From the NCBI GenBank assembly GCA_964034945.1, contig OZ035962.1:70136274-70200273 (forward strand): a stretch of DNA of 64,000 bases, written 5' to 3'. A model generated the notes under the pieces. It did no database searches. It saw only the letters and a list, made by a program, of their open reading frames with translations, and had not been told where the DNA came from. The stretch's first letter is position 1. Every line of letters starts with the position of its first letter. The position numbers were made by a program, and so were the translations under genes. This DNA comes from Chrysopilus asiliformis. Taxonomy: Eukaryota; Arthropoda; Insecta; Diptera; Rhagionidae. Below, piece after piece: positions 1 through 12,046 of the stretch.

Positions 1-1489
1 ATTTGTAGTTTTGTAAAGTGGGACAATTTCATACAGTTCAAATTTCTCGGCAAATATAATCCCGAGACCCAAATTTTTGTGGTCAGCTCGTTCTCTCAAG
101 AAAGTTTTGGTTACACGAATTTTTCCCTAGGATACTCTTTGGCGAAAAATTTCCAGTTAAATAGTTGGTGCATGAATCCTTTCTACCCTACCCTACCATA
201 CATAACCCTACCCTACCCTACCATACACCTCTGAGCAAATTTGACTATCTCTTATACTCCGGTGAGATGTTGTGAGATTTGTTTGGACACTTGAAGGTTT
301 TTTGTCTGATATTGTTCTAGACATATGTAGCTCAGCTGTGTAAACATATTTATTAGAGCAAAATTTAAGCGCGAAATTTTTAACGGGTTTACGGGTACTA
401 TAATTTTATGAAAGTGTGAAATTACATATTCACCCTTATGAAAAATTGATTATCTACCTTCGATCCAATTTCAGCACACAATATCTCGTGAGGGTAATTT
501 TAAATTGGTGATAAAAAAAAAACATTTCCAGTCCAGCCTTTCATTGGGCTCTTTTTCTATAAGGCAAACACATTATTATCGTCCTTTATTTTCGCTCAAT
601 TTGTTTTTTTTTTTTTTTTGCCACACCTGATCGAACATACACATCCAAATAGAGGGCAAGGTAACGCCAACATAACTAAAAGGGAGAAAACAGGTAAATT
701 GTCCTGAGTGGCGATGTGAAACATTGGCGAACGTGTATTGTGTGTGGCATGCGGAGAAATGTGCGGCATCAGAGGACAATTTAGTCACATTGATTATATA
801 CTGTGAAAGTGTGACCCATTTATTTACGTTTCGCTTCATTTTACCACACAAATAGGTGCTACAAAGTATTTTGGGTTAGTAATTTAACGGACTATTTATA
901 AATATTCCCAATTGTGTCCGTATTGGTTTATTATCATAAAACACAGTTCCATGATTGCGGCTAATTTGCTAAAATTCCTGTAAATTTTATCGCAATTATT
1001 ATAGAAGAATTATATTATAGATAAAAGTGACCTAACTTACGATCAATACAGATACAGAGTAAACTCAAGCGACGAAGGACGAAAATACGGCGTTGAAAAA
1101 ATATTTAGACCTGTGAAGGTCGGACTATTACCAAACTTGCTCTTATCATTGTTAGCATTACGTTTTCAACACCCACCACTGTTGCTAGAGAGAAATATAA
1201 AGAATAATAATTTGTGAATGATGCAATTAATATTGTATTTATAATATACTAGCTTGCATGCCCGTAAGTTTTTTTTATACCAGAAAACCCTGAAATAATT
1301 TAAAATAATTGAAAAAAAACCGTTATTCTTTCAAGACTTCCGGGTCGAATTTTGAACGATTTATTAATTATTGGGTTGGGAAAAAAGTATCGAGCTATTT
1401 TCTCAGCAGATGGCTCTGATGCACCACAATTGCAGAACTATTAGTTGTACTGCTTTTTGACAGTTGATATTTAAACCCCGATTCTGATA
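1..1489. other. Gene-free AT-rich stretch
   Basis: No coding region is supported here. The open frame at 576-851 on the minus strand overlaps homopolymer runs and has no recognisable motif. The only structured sequence is the pentamer-rich patch at about 183-228. Confidence 0.5.
183..228. repeat. CCCTA/CCTAC pentamer patch
   Basis: Two near-copies of a block made of CCCTACCCTACCATACA. The pentamer resembles but does not equal the common insect telomere repeat (CCTAA/TTAGG). It is short and interstitial, so it is called a simple repeat. Confidence 0.7.
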
Positions 1490-1860
1490 ATTTATTTATT
1501 TACTAATTCATCAATACACTGACTACTACAAGTTAAATTAAATGCTAATAAATGTATATACAAATTATAGAAAAAAAAAATTATTATAATAAAAAAAAAA
1601 AAAAATATTAAATATATGTTTACAATACTAAATAATAATTTAAAAATAAATACAAAACAAAAAAAAAATTAATGAAGCAAATTTTTCAGTTGCGCTAGAC
1701 TGATATTAAAATCAATACATTCAAATGAATTATTAAAAGTTCGAGCCATTGATGAAAGAGGCTCATTATAACCATAATTTGTCGAGTGTGATGGAACTTT
1801 TAAAAATCTGTAAGTTCTTCTGGTTCTATTATTTGCATTTATAACTTGTCGTATTCGACA
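1490..1860 (-). mobile_element. 5'-truncated non-LTR retrotransposon 3' end (RT C-terminal fragment)
   Basis: Reading the minus strand, about 60 codons (1669 to about 1858) stay open and end in a TAA stop. They include the stretch TNYGYNEPLSSMARTFN, which matches the C-terminal region of reverse transcriptases from jockey/I-type non-LTR elements. After the stop comes an A-rich 3' UTR that ends in TAAA units near 1490, as expected for a non-LTR tail. Everything upstream of this C terminus is missing, which is the usual 5' truncation. No domain with catalytic residues remains. The clade is inferred from one motif only. Confidence 0.65.
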
Positions 1861-1928
1861 AAAGTCGTATTACGTGTTTTTTTTTGTTGGTAGAAGCGCA
1901 TTAAAAACAACACGTTAAACGACTTTTG
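1859..1928. repeat. Hairpin MITE tip, 'TACGTGTT...GTTGGTAG' family, copy 1
   Basis: CAAAAGTCGTATTACGTG on the left is nearly the reverse complement of CACGTTAAACGACTTTTG on the right, around a centre containing GTTGGTAGAA. A second hairpin of the same family lies at 20848-20887, so this is a dispersed foldback sequence rather than a unique site. Confidence 0.6.
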
Positions 1929-1959
1929 TGGAAAACGACAATTTAACTATAAAATACAT

Positions 1960-2790
1960 TGTAGGAAATGAATTTGAATTTAAACCGAAAAATGGGGTAA
2001 AAACGGGGTAAATTTGCAAAAACGTCGTAAAATTTCGAAAAAAATCAGAATTTACCTCGCACACCATTTAAGTGTAAAATCACCCAAAAAACATTAATCT
2101 TACACTAGAAATAGGGTAATTTTAAACCTTGCGTAAAATTTCGACCAAAATTCGTAATTTTACTCTCATTTTGGTGTAAAAACACGCTCGCAGGGTATTT
2201 TTGCATTATTGTACGGACAATTTAACCTTAACCTTATAATTCGCATAAGGTTTGTGGCATCGGAGTATAAATACTCGAATCGAGTTTTACTCTACCAAAA
2301 TCCTGTGTGGCGCCTGCCGCATGGCAGACATGCCCGGGAAATTTGGATGTGAAAACATCCGCAAAAATAATATAACATTTTTGTTTTTGCAGACCGTATA
2401 AGCCGAGAAATTCTAATACCATTTTCGATGTAATTTTAAACAAAAAATGTCGTAAAATTACACCTTTAAGACGCGGTTTTGCTACCAAATAGGAGGAAAA
2501 TTACAACAAAAATGTGGTAATTTTAAACATCCATGTCGTAAAATTACACCCGTATTGTACTTTTACTTCTTATTTAGCTTAAAGTTCCCCCGTAAAAGAG
2601 GCTTTTGTACGCCACAAAATGAGTAAAAATGCATAGCTTTTAAGCCATTACGACTCGGTGTAATTTTACCCCTATTATCGTAGGAAAATGGTTTCCTACG
2701 ATAATAGGGGTAAAATTACAATAAAATTTTCTAGAGTGTAGTCTTGAATGAGAAAATAGAGCGTTACGCATATAACGCTCTATTTTCGAC
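1960..2790. repeat. Foldback repeat rich in GTAAAATTACACC words
   Basis: The words GTAAAATTACACC and GGTGTAATTTTAC recur many times on both strands. The block ends in a perfect 29-bp-arm palindrome at 2659-2720 (loop 2688-2691). A second palindrome with 14-bp arms lies at 2753-2786. The composition suggests a non-autonomous DNA transposon with subterminal repeats. No protein-coding capacity and no clear target duplication were seen. Confidence 0.55.
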
Positions 2791-4893
2791 TGTAGATCCC
2801 GGCCTAGCGAACCGATTTTGACGCGGTTTGCGACATTGGGTAAATTGTCCCCAAGTGAAATTTTCGCCCACTCAAATAATACCCTCCCCCCTTACAAGTG
2901 AGCCCCTCTCCTGCTATCCTCTGAACCGTTGGAGCAATCTTGACACGGTGTGTGCCATTGGGTAAACGGTCCCCCAAGGAGACTTCGCAAAATAGAAACC
3001 GCTGTGTCACACATATATGATGGATGGTAGCGAAGGGGTAAAATATAAAAATAATTGTTTGCACTTCCATAAAACAAGGCCCGATACTTTTCCCCAATAT
3101 AGAGTTTTCGGTGCGATTTTTGAGTATGCATTTATTTCCAAATTAATCTCATTATGAATATTTGCACTTTTTTTGTATCGGGCCTGCATAAAATCTATAG
3201 GGGTATTCACGCTAACACGCTTAGGTACTTGTTATTCTTCATAACATTAGTAATGCCATAAAGCTATGTAAATCTGGCATCAGTGAAATCGTCACTTAAC
3301 AACGCTTTACGTATTTTGCATTCTTTGTATATGATTTCCTCAGGGAATTATCAGCTGTTAAAAAATCAGTGCTTCATACCGCGTAATTCAGGTGAATTAC
3401 GTGTGATGCCATGGAATGATATTAAAGAGAGAAAAAAAATCTATGCAAACGGAAATTTGAAGCTTTGCTTTCATTTTTCATGGAAACTGCTCAATTTTTA
3501 TTTATCACATAAAAAAGAATTCAGTTCACCGAACTCACTGCGCACCGTATGACATTCATTATTCAACATCTCCAATGACTGTCACATTTTTCACATTTGA
3601 TGCTACATACACTTTGCACATAGTCTGCATGTGTTCCTCAGCACACCCCCTTACACACAAATTTTATTATCAATATCAACCCGATCTGGTTTGTTGTATT
3701 TCGTATTTTTATCTTCTATCATCTCCTTGGCTAGGACGGATTTTCTTTTATTGCTTTCCATATTTTTAAATACATATTAAAAAGAAAAAAAACAGAACAT
3801 TAGATGAAACTAAACGCAACCCGGCAAGCCAAAAAAAAAAAACTTAGAATTAAAATCTGAGAAATTTTTAACAAATTATTGACATGAAATTCTTTTTTAT
3901 CACATTGGAATGCTTTGCTTTAGTCGCTTGGCCAAGCATGAATCTTCCTACCTTGTCGGCAGATTTTGTGCTATGCGTAAAGTAGACCCAGAAGCGACTT
4001 CCCACTTTTTACATGAGGAAACAGTTCATTTTCTAAGATGATGACCTCTTGCTGGCTGTGCTTGCGTCAGGCATTGTAATTCTTGGAAAACTCATAGACA
4101 TTGCACAAAATAAGATCTAGAGACATGAAAAAATCGGACGACTAGAAGGTGGCGAGGTGTAAGGAGCAGACGATGATAAAATTGTGGTGAAAATGCAAAA
4201 AATAAAAATAAACTCTGTCTACATGGCGTTGGCCAACAGCCGCAATCGCTTCCAATAGTGACGAGAAAAAATGTAGATTGCGGGATTGGAAATGAGGCCC
4301 CGTTCCAGTGGTTATCTTGGTGGTTATTTTTCATCAGTTTTAACAATCTGATACGATTGATGGTACTTTGGCTACAAGACGGTATTAGATTTTCGCCCTG
4401 TTCGAGTTCCCCTTCATGTATACTTGAGCGTGTGGTCTCCATACTAATATTAAGAACCGAAACCTTTACCTTTTTCAGTGTGTTGTGTCCATTTGATTTG
4501 GGAAACGTATATGCTCCTATTTTCTATGTGCGTCTCATAGATTTCTATTGATTCCGGCGTTCATATGGTGAATGCAAAGTGTGAAGTATTGGAAAAATTG
4601 TGTAATACAATTGAACCTTTTCCGGGAACATAGGACAAATTCGTACATTTACGGTCAAAAAGTTGTTCAACTGAATTTTAATGTACAGCAAAGATATGCA
4701 AAATTACACTTCTTGCCTTTCTCAAAAAAAAAAGAAGCCTTTAAATTTGCATCCTTCCCATGGAAAGAAAATTTCCTGTAACATATGTAGGAACCGGCTA
4801 CATAATTAACATAACTGGAAAGTTTCATAAAATACCGTTTAGCCGCTACTGAGTTTACTGATAATAAACAAGATTCGATTCCAATGTACTCGT
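2791..4893. other. No gene seen; one diverged internal duplication
   Basis: Near 2809-2865 and 2925-2980 there are two diverged copies of a segment containing 'AACCG...TTGACRCGG...CATTGGGTAAA'. Several 60-115-codon open frames (for example 3283-3552 and 4092-4442) show no motif, no biased codon use and no splice context, so they are not called. Confidence 0.45.
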
Positions 4894-5059
4894 CTAAACT
4901 CCAAATCAGACTAACGATTACGATTGCGATTACGATTGAGCTTCCTCGACCAATGAAATCAAAGCTTTCATGTACCTATCGTTGAAAGCTTTGATTTCAT
5001 TGGTCAAGAAGCTTCAATCGTTATCGCAATCACAATCGTTAGTCTGAATTGGGCTTTAG
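4894..5059. mobile_element. Foldback MITE (about 165 bp)
   Basis: Two arms of roughly 75 bp face each other. The left arm contains CAGACTAACGATTACGATTG and GACCAATGAAATCAAAGCTT; the right arm carries their near-exact reverse complements. The loop is near 4961-4972. A short ATTACGATTGCG tandem sits in the left arm. No target duplication could be fixed. Confidence 0.75.
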
Positions 5060-5299
5060 AACACTCCAGAAAATTAAAAAAAACTTGAAATAATCCTGGC
5101 AACCAGATAGATATATGTTGCTCTTTTATGTATGTTTACTTATAATTTACCATATATTTCAAATCTAACTAGAAACTAATGTTCATTCACTTTAACGGGC
5201 AGATTATGATCTATTCTGTAAGTTATTTTTTCTATGGAAATTATTGATTTCTTCTCAGCTTTATATACTCTCTAAGATAATCATTTAGTAGTATTTCAG

Positions 5300-5450
5300 A
5301 TTTAGTATACCGTTTGTAAGGATGTTTTGAATGAAAAAAGATGTTGATGTCCTTCCATCCGTTTGTTTGTCTGTCCGTCCGTGAATACACTAACTTTTGA
5401 AAGCATTGAGCTAGAGAGCTGAAATTTTGTCAAAATTTTTAAATGGGCAA
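5300..5450 (+). repeat. Family G repeat (GTCY type), diverged copy
   Basis: Starts with ATTTAGTATACCGTTTGTAA, runs into TTTGTCTGTCCGTCCGTG, and then into a 'GAGCTAGAGAGCTGAAATTTTG' type segment. The same order of blocks is seen at 24974-25330, 38030-38200 and 48325-48600. The conserved core around CGGACACAAAAATG is missing in this copy. Confidence 0.6.
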
Positions 5451-6411
5451 AGTCGAATTACTCCTTCCTCTATCCCATACTGGTAGTAATATTCTCATTT
5501 TTGTACCGTAATGAAATATCTATAAAACGTCTACCTTATGTGTTATGAAAAGAAGACTTTGATGCGAAGGATTCTGTGTATATGAATCTCAAATGCGAGA
5601 GAAATCTCAAAAGCATGAAGATTTTGGATAAAAGGATAGAGAAAGGAGGAATGTAAGGAGGAAGGGTTGAAATTGGTCTAAAGTAAAATTCTCTTTGTAT
5701 ATAAGTCCCTGACGAAAGTCTTGTTTATGTCACAAATATATTCATTGTAGCACAATACAGGATTTTTTTCCTCCTGAGGATTTTTTTTCCTCCTCCGTTC
5801 CTCCTTTGCCGGCAAGAAAAAATGTTTTCTGGTTTAGTATTCTTCCGATTTGAGTTTTGTAGGCTATCCAGAAGGGCGTTCACACACATGCATGTCACGT
5901 CTTTTCGACGCCAAAGGAGCTTTCCTTTCAGGGATTTTTTCCTTTGGCGAAATGATATTTTTTTTAGGTTGAGTTCCTAAATGGAGCCGAGCTGTATTTC
6001 TTATTTTTTTTTATTAATTCCATGACAAATGGAGGAAAAATTATTCTTTGTTTATACTAAATGTCAGATTTGCTGTTTTTCGTGACATTTGGCACATGAT
6101 TTTGCACATGATGTGAGGCTTTCGCGCTTGAACATTATAAATCTTGATAAATTTTCGATTTGATCAAACTGAGAATTCATAAAAATATTTAAGATATTTT
6201 ACTTAATTCCATGCAGTCATTATTTTGTACATCTCTGAGTACGACTGAGTGCAGGCGCGAACCGCATTGTCAAGCATACGGAATGATGCCGAAGTGGCAA
6301 CTTGAGTTTTTAAACAAATAAATTCTCTACCTCGCCCGCTCCTGTCTGTGTCTGATCGTCAGATCAACAACTGAACCATAGAATAAGGAATATATAGAAA
6401 AAACTCTGCCG
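5451..6411. other. No gene seen
   Basis: AT-rich sequence with TTTTTTTCCTCC-type runs at about 5763-5810. No reading frame, splice pattern or inverted-repeat boundary was identified. Confidence 0.45.
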
Positions 6412-7866
6412 AACAAATTTTTGATAAATTTCCCCTTCGAAGGGGGGAAAAATGTCCCTATCATTCACTAGCTACGGCCTAAAAGTTAATTACTTTTAGA
6501 CTAGGGAGCACGAAGCAGAGAGAATCATTTTCGTCGTATCTATTCCTCCATGAGATGGAGGAATCGAATGGATAATTTTTTCCGTGTTACATCGGATCCT
6601 CTTGCTTCATCTCACAGTGGAAAAATTTTCTCTAAAAATTTGTTCTAAGAGTTTATTCTCTAGATTATTTGTTCTCTGACTGAACTGTAGCAGTTGTTCT
6701 GAGGAGACCAACTACACTTCCGTCCGAAACTTGACTGCCTTGAATAGATGTCTAGGCGTGTTAAGATGCCGCTCCACATGAGAGTAAATGCCGGCGAGAA
6801 CCTCTCGATAGCAGCTCAGTGACGCTATGTACCTTTAGTGAAATTCCCCTTTCCAAATGACGAAATCCCCCTTTTTCCCCTTTTTCAATGACGAAATTCC
6901 CCTCGTTTTTCCCCTATAAAAACAACGAATTTTAAATAAAGAATTCATTTATTAAAACCAAAAATTATTGTCATCTGGACTCATGTTAAAGTCTTTTAAG
7001 AGAAAAAAGCACAAATTAGGAAATAATTTTATGTTTTGTAAAGCTTTAACAAAATACTCGTTAATTGTATTCCCGATAACAACGTCACGGGTCTCCAACC
7101 AAACGTCAAATAAGATATGAAGAGAAGCCGAGATTCATAATCAAAGCAAGTCACAAATGTATAAATCAAGGTAGTTCCTTTGGTTTTGAGCTTAAAATGA
7201 TCCTGTCCTCCTTAAATTCGGTAAAAATTATTTCCTTATTTTGAATTAAAAAAATATAAAAATATCAAAAAATGAAAAAAAAAACGAAATCAAGTCGCGA
7301 CTGGAACTCGATTTTTGTATTCCGGGCACTTTGTCACTGGTCCATGCATTCTTTTGGTGGATATTGGTCGAAATTAGTACATTAAGCCAAATTTTAAAGA
7401 TGACCAAGAAATTACCGATTTAATTGATTTTTACTGCTGATTTGCAATTTAAAATATTTCTATTGAAAATATATTTAAGAAATCCGAAAAACGAACAAAA
7501 AATATGTGTCAATGAACTTTCATGGAAACTATTTTTCATCAAAGTCTTAAAGTAATTACTTTGAATAACATGAGAAATGGTACTTTTTAATGTGCTTTTT
7601 TCAAAGCGGTTAAAAAGTACACTGAAAAATCGGTTAAACGTACATTCCAAAGTCATTTTAAAGTGCTTTCGTTTAAAAGATTGGTGTGTACTTTACAATT
7701 GCAATACGATCACTATAAAGTGGCAAATGCATCTTTGCCTAAGCTTGGAATTGGATTGTAATTTTTTTTATTTATTTGTATTTCTACTTTTCCGTAATTT
7801 TTTAAAAGTATTTCGGATTTAGTTGAAAGGCGAATATTTTCCCCTCGTTGTAAATCGTTTCCCCTC
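6412..7866. repeat. Tandem segmental duplication, copy 1
   Basis: Block A (6412-6739) and block B (6745-7866) recur as 7869-8196 and 9191-10312. Each pair has exactly equal length (328 and 1122 bp), and every stretch compared was identical. In copy 1 only 5 bp separate A from B; in copy 2 they are separated by 994 bp. Block B contains the left end of the TTAA element (from 6765) and a 3'-truncated copy of the hAT-like element E1 (from 6817). It stops at 7866, inside E1, where block A of copy 2 begins. Confidence 0.85.
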
Positions 7867-7868
7867 AA

Positions 7869-10312
7869 AACAAATTTTTGATAAATTTCCCCTTCGAAGG
7901 GGGGAAAAATGTCCCTATCATTCACTAGCTACGGCCTAAAAGTTAATTACTTTTAGACTAGGGAGCACGAAGCAGAGAGAATCATTTTCGTCGTATCTAT
8001 TCCTCCATGAGATGGAGGAATCGAATGGATAATTTTTTCCGTGTTACATCGGATCCTCTTGCTTCATCTCACAGTGGAAAAATTTTCTCTAAAAATTTGT
8101 TCTAAGAGTTTATTCTCTAGATTATTTGTTCTCTGACTGAACTGTAGCAGTTGTTCTGAGGAGACCAACTACACTTCCGTCCGAAACTTGACTGCCGCTT
8201 CCTTTACAATTTTCCCTTTGTTTCAATTAAATTAAAATTTCAAAAATGTTCAATCATTCGCCAGGAAAAATCCGGTACAAATAAATAGAAAATTCGTTTC
8301 GAGAGAAGCAAATATTATTCAAAATATTTACCAATAAACTAAATTAATACATAAAGTACATGATTATCCCATAATGCTTCCCTCAAATCCCATACCCTGC
8401 TATTTTCAAAACCATTCAACCGATTGTGATGCAACTTTAACTATTGGGTTAAGAATCCTTGCAATAGACAATATATTTAAAGTTGACAAATTGGAGATGG
8501 CTTGCAAACTCCATAGAAATGGAGTATGAGTTGGTTTTGGTGAGTATGAGATAAAGGACCGATTCCCTATCCTCCCACAAACGAATCAGGTTTTCACGCT
8601 TTACTCGAAAACGGAGTGTTGCATCAGAATATGTAATTGTAAAGACAAAGCGTTTTTTATGACTTCAGAAATGTATTTAGATTGGAAAGCTCCTCATAAT
8701 TGATTCTAACGCTTGTAAATTTCAGTGGCGTAACTAAGGAGTGCCAGGTCCTGAGATGTGGAACCCCTCGAAGTTTGGAAAAACATATCCAACTTTTCGT
8801 CTTTAAATGTTAGGTGATTGATTAATACAGTTGTTGACTGTTGTGCTAAATCACAAAACTTGCGCTTATCAAATTCATTAAAAAGTTGTGAAGTTATTTA
8901 TGAAAAAAAACTGGGAACTTCATCTTTCTCAATGGTTCCAAAAACAAGAAAAAAGTAGTCGCTCGATCCCACTATAGTCGGGGAGCTCCCAAACAATTTT
9001 CGGGATAATTTCAGACGGCTTTCAAAACTTTATTACCACCGATTCCAAAACTTTAAACTTTGTGCATATTATAAAAGGTACATATTTATTCAATATCACC
9101 CATTTGCATTAATTGATCAAAGTATTTGACAAAGTGTGTCTACTATTCTTTTTTATGTCTATTGAGCATAACAGACATAAACTCAAAATATAGATGTCTA
9201 GGCGTGTTAAGATGCCGCTCCACATGAGAGTAAATGCCGGCGAGAACCTCTCGATAGCAGCTCAGTGACGCTATGTACCTTTAGTGAAATTCCCCTTTCC
9301 AAATGACGAAATCCCCCTTTTTCCCCTTTTTCAATGACGAAATTCCCCTCGTTTTTCCCCTATAAAAACAACGAATTTTAAATAAAGAATTCATTTATTA
9401 AAACCAAAAATTATTGTCATCTGGACTCATGTTAAAGTCTTTTAAGAGAAAAAAGCACAAATTAGGAAATAATTTTATGTTTTGTAAAGCTTTAACAAAA
9501 TACTCGTTAATTGTATTCCCGATAACAACGTCACGGGTCTCCAACCAAACGTCAAATAAGATATGAAGAGAAGCCGAGATTCATAATCAAAGCAAGTCAC
9601 AAATGTATAAATCAAGGTAGTTCCTTTGGTTTTGAGCTTAAAATGATCCTGTCCTCCTTAAATTCGGTAAAAATTATTTCCTTATTTTGAATTAAAAAAA
9701 TATAAAAATATCAAAAAATGAAAAAAAAAACGAAATCAAGTCGCGACTGGAACTCGATTTTTGTATTCCGGGCACTTTGTCACTGGTCCATGCATTCTTT
9801 TGGTGGATATTGGTCGAAATTAGTACATTAAGCCAAATTTTAAAGATGACCAAGAAATTACCGATTTAATTGATTTTTACTGCTGATTTGCAATTTAAAA
9901 TATTTCTATTGAAAATATATTTAAGAAATCCGAAAAACGAACAAAAAATATGTGTCAATGAACTTTCATGGAAACTATTTTTCATCAAAGTCTTAAAGTA
10001 ATTACTTTGAATAACATGAGAAATGGTACTTTTTAATGTGCTTTTTTCAAAGCGGTTAAAAAGTACACTGAAAAATCGGTTAAACGTACATTCCAAAGTC
10101 ATTTTAAAGTGCTTTCGTTTAAAAGATTGGTGTGTACTTTACAATTGCAATACGATCACTATAAAGTGGCAAATGCATCTTTGCCTAAGCTTGGAATTGG
10201 ATTGTAATTTTTTTTATTTATTTGTATTTCTACTTTTCCGTAATTTTTTAAAAGTATTTCGGATTTAGTTGAAAGGCGAATATTTTCCCCTCGTTGTAAA
10301 TCGTTTCCCCTC
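7869..10312. repeat. Tandem segmental duplication, copy 2
   Basis: Block A' 7869-8196, unique spacer 8197-9190 and block B' 9191-10312. The junction with copy 1 falls at AACAAATTTTTGAT, which has two A residues of microhomology. The spacer holds no gene or element that I recognise. The equal block lengths suggest either a very young duplication or a haplotype/assembly artefact. Confidence 0.8.
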
Positions 10313-10424
10313 GCTGTAAATCGTTTCCCCTCGTTTTGAAGCGTTTTCCCCTTTTCCCCTATTAACAATTTTTATAGTCAAATTCCCCGCAAAAAGGGGA
10401 ATTCCCCTCGATATAGCATCACTG
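9263..10424. mobile_element. hAT-like non-autonomous element E1
   Basis: A 1162-bp element with short inverted termini CAGTGAYGCTAT. Its 8-bp target duplication TAGCAGCT lies at 9255-9262 on the left. On the right it is split: TAGCA at 10425-10429 and GCT at 11708-11710, because E2 landed inside it. The subterminal regions are full of GGGGAA/TTCCCC words. The open frames inside (for example 9866-10102 minus) are shared with E2 but match no transposase that I know, so it is treated as non-coding. Confidence 0.8.
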
Positions 10425-10429
10425 TAGCA

Positions 10430-11699
10430 CAGTGATGCTATATCGAGGGGAATTCCCCTTTTTGCGGGGAATTTGACTATAAAAATTGTTAAAAGGGGAA
10501 AAGGGGAAAACGCTTCAAAACGAGGGGAAACGATTTACAACGAGGGGAAAATATTCGCCTTTCAACTAAATCCGAAATACTTTTAAAAAATTACGGAAAA
10601 GTTGAAGTACAAATAATTAAAAACAATTCCAAGCTTAGGCAAGGGTAAAGAGTGAAAGAAATACCCTTATTTATGCATTTGCCACTTTATAATGATCTTA
10701 TTGCAATTGTAGAGTACACACCAATCTTTTAAACGAAAGCACTTTAAAATGGCTTTGGAATGTACGTTAAACCAATTTTTCAGTGTACTTTTTAACCGCT
10801 TTGAAAAAAGCACATTAAAAAGTACCACTTCTCATCTTATTCAAAGTCAAACTACTAAGACTTTGATGGAAAGTAGTTTCCATGAAAGTTCATTGACACA
10901 TATTTTTTGTTCGTTTTTCGAATTTCTTAAATATATTTTCAATATAAATATTTTAAATTGTAAATCAGCAGAAGTGCTTTGTTTAAATTATGTAAAAATC
11001 AATTAAATTGGTAATTTCTTGGTCATATTTAAAATTTGGCTTAATGTACCTACTAATTTCGACCAATATTCACCAAAAGAATGCATGGACCAGTGGCAAA
11101 GTGCCCAAAATCGAGTTCCAGTCGCGACTTGATTTCGTTTTTTCCATTTTTTGATATTTTTATATTTTTTTAATTCAAAATATGGAAATAATTTTTAACG
11201 AATTTAAGTAGACAAGAATCATTTTAACCTCAAAATCAAAGGAACTACCTTGATTTATACATTTGTGACTTACTTTGATTATTATCCAATTGTGAATCCC
11301 GTTCCTGTCCGAGCACAGTTCCTGTCCGATACGTCTCGTAAATAAAACAAGTAAGTAAAAACTTACATTAATTATACGCGATCTAAACCGAAAACCCATT
11401 AAAAAATGTACTATTACGATAACGGTCGTGAAAGCTTAAAATCATATTCTTTTCATATCTTATTTGACGTTTGGTTGGAGACCCGTGACGTTGTTATCGG
11501 GAATAGGGTTTTTCTTTTAAAAGACTTTAACATGCGTCCAGATAACAATATTTTTTGGTGTTAATAAATTAATTCTTTATTTAAAATTCGTTGTTTTTAT
11601 AGGGGAAAAACGAGGGGAATTTCGTCATTGAAAAAGGGGAAAAAGGGGAATTTCGTCATTTGGAAAGGGGAATGTCACTAAAGGTACATAGCATCACTG
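10430..11699. mobile_element. hAT-like non-autonomous element E2 (inverted relative to E1)
   Basis: A 1270-bp element with CAGTGATGCTAT termini, flanked by the perfect 8-bp duplication CTGTAGCA (10422-10429 and 11700-11707). The first three bases of the left copy are the last three bases of E1, so E2 inserted exactly at the E1 boundary. E1 and E2 are homologous and inverted, producing a palindrome with arms over 1.1 kb. An 85-codon frame at 10749-11006 (+) corresponds to the E1 minus-strand frame; no function is claimed. Confidence 0.85.
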
Positions 11700-12046
11700 C
11701 TGTAGCAGCTACTCGCAAATGGACACGTCTCTGAGAGTCGCTCGCAGAAACTCGCAAAAACTCGCGAGCTATTTTCTGCGAGCTGTCAAAAGTGATTCTA
11801 CTCTCTAGTCGACATGCACCCACTGAACTCTCGGGGAGTTGCCCACCAGATACGAACGGCGTTTGAATTTCGCTAGTAGCTCGCGAGAACTTGCCAAAGC
11901 AAGATGTCAAAAAAAATCAAGATATTGATCTTGAAAAGAGAAAAATCGTCGAAATTAACTCTCAAATGGTCAACCTCCTGCGAATAACTCTCGAGAGTTT
12001 TTGAGAGTTAATCGCGTATTTACTCTCATGTGGAGCGGCACCTTAA

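Larger units (their letters stand above)
9211..12042. mobile_element. TTAA-flanked MITE (piggyBac-like target site) split by nested hAT elements
   Basis: The ends read TTAA-GATGCCGCTCCACATGAG on the left (TTAA 9207-9210) and, reverse-complemented, TTAA-GGTGCCGCTCCACATGAG on the right (TTAA 12043-12046). The inverted repeat is at least 25 bp. TTAA duplication is the hallmark of piggyBac-type insertion. Without the nested insertions the element would be about 0.38 kb and non-coding. Its interior has many CTCGCGAG/ACTCTCGAG words. No transposase is visible, so assignment rests on the target site alone. Confidence 0.7.

Noticed and set aside
183..228. Interstitial telomere repeat
   Set aside because: The pentamer is CCCTA/CCTAC, imperfect and very short, not an array of the insect telomere unit.
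9866..10102. Minus frame conserved among E1, its duplicate and E2 (plus frame in E2)
   Set aside because: The conservation is explained by element homology and duplication; the sequence does not resemble a hAT transposase.
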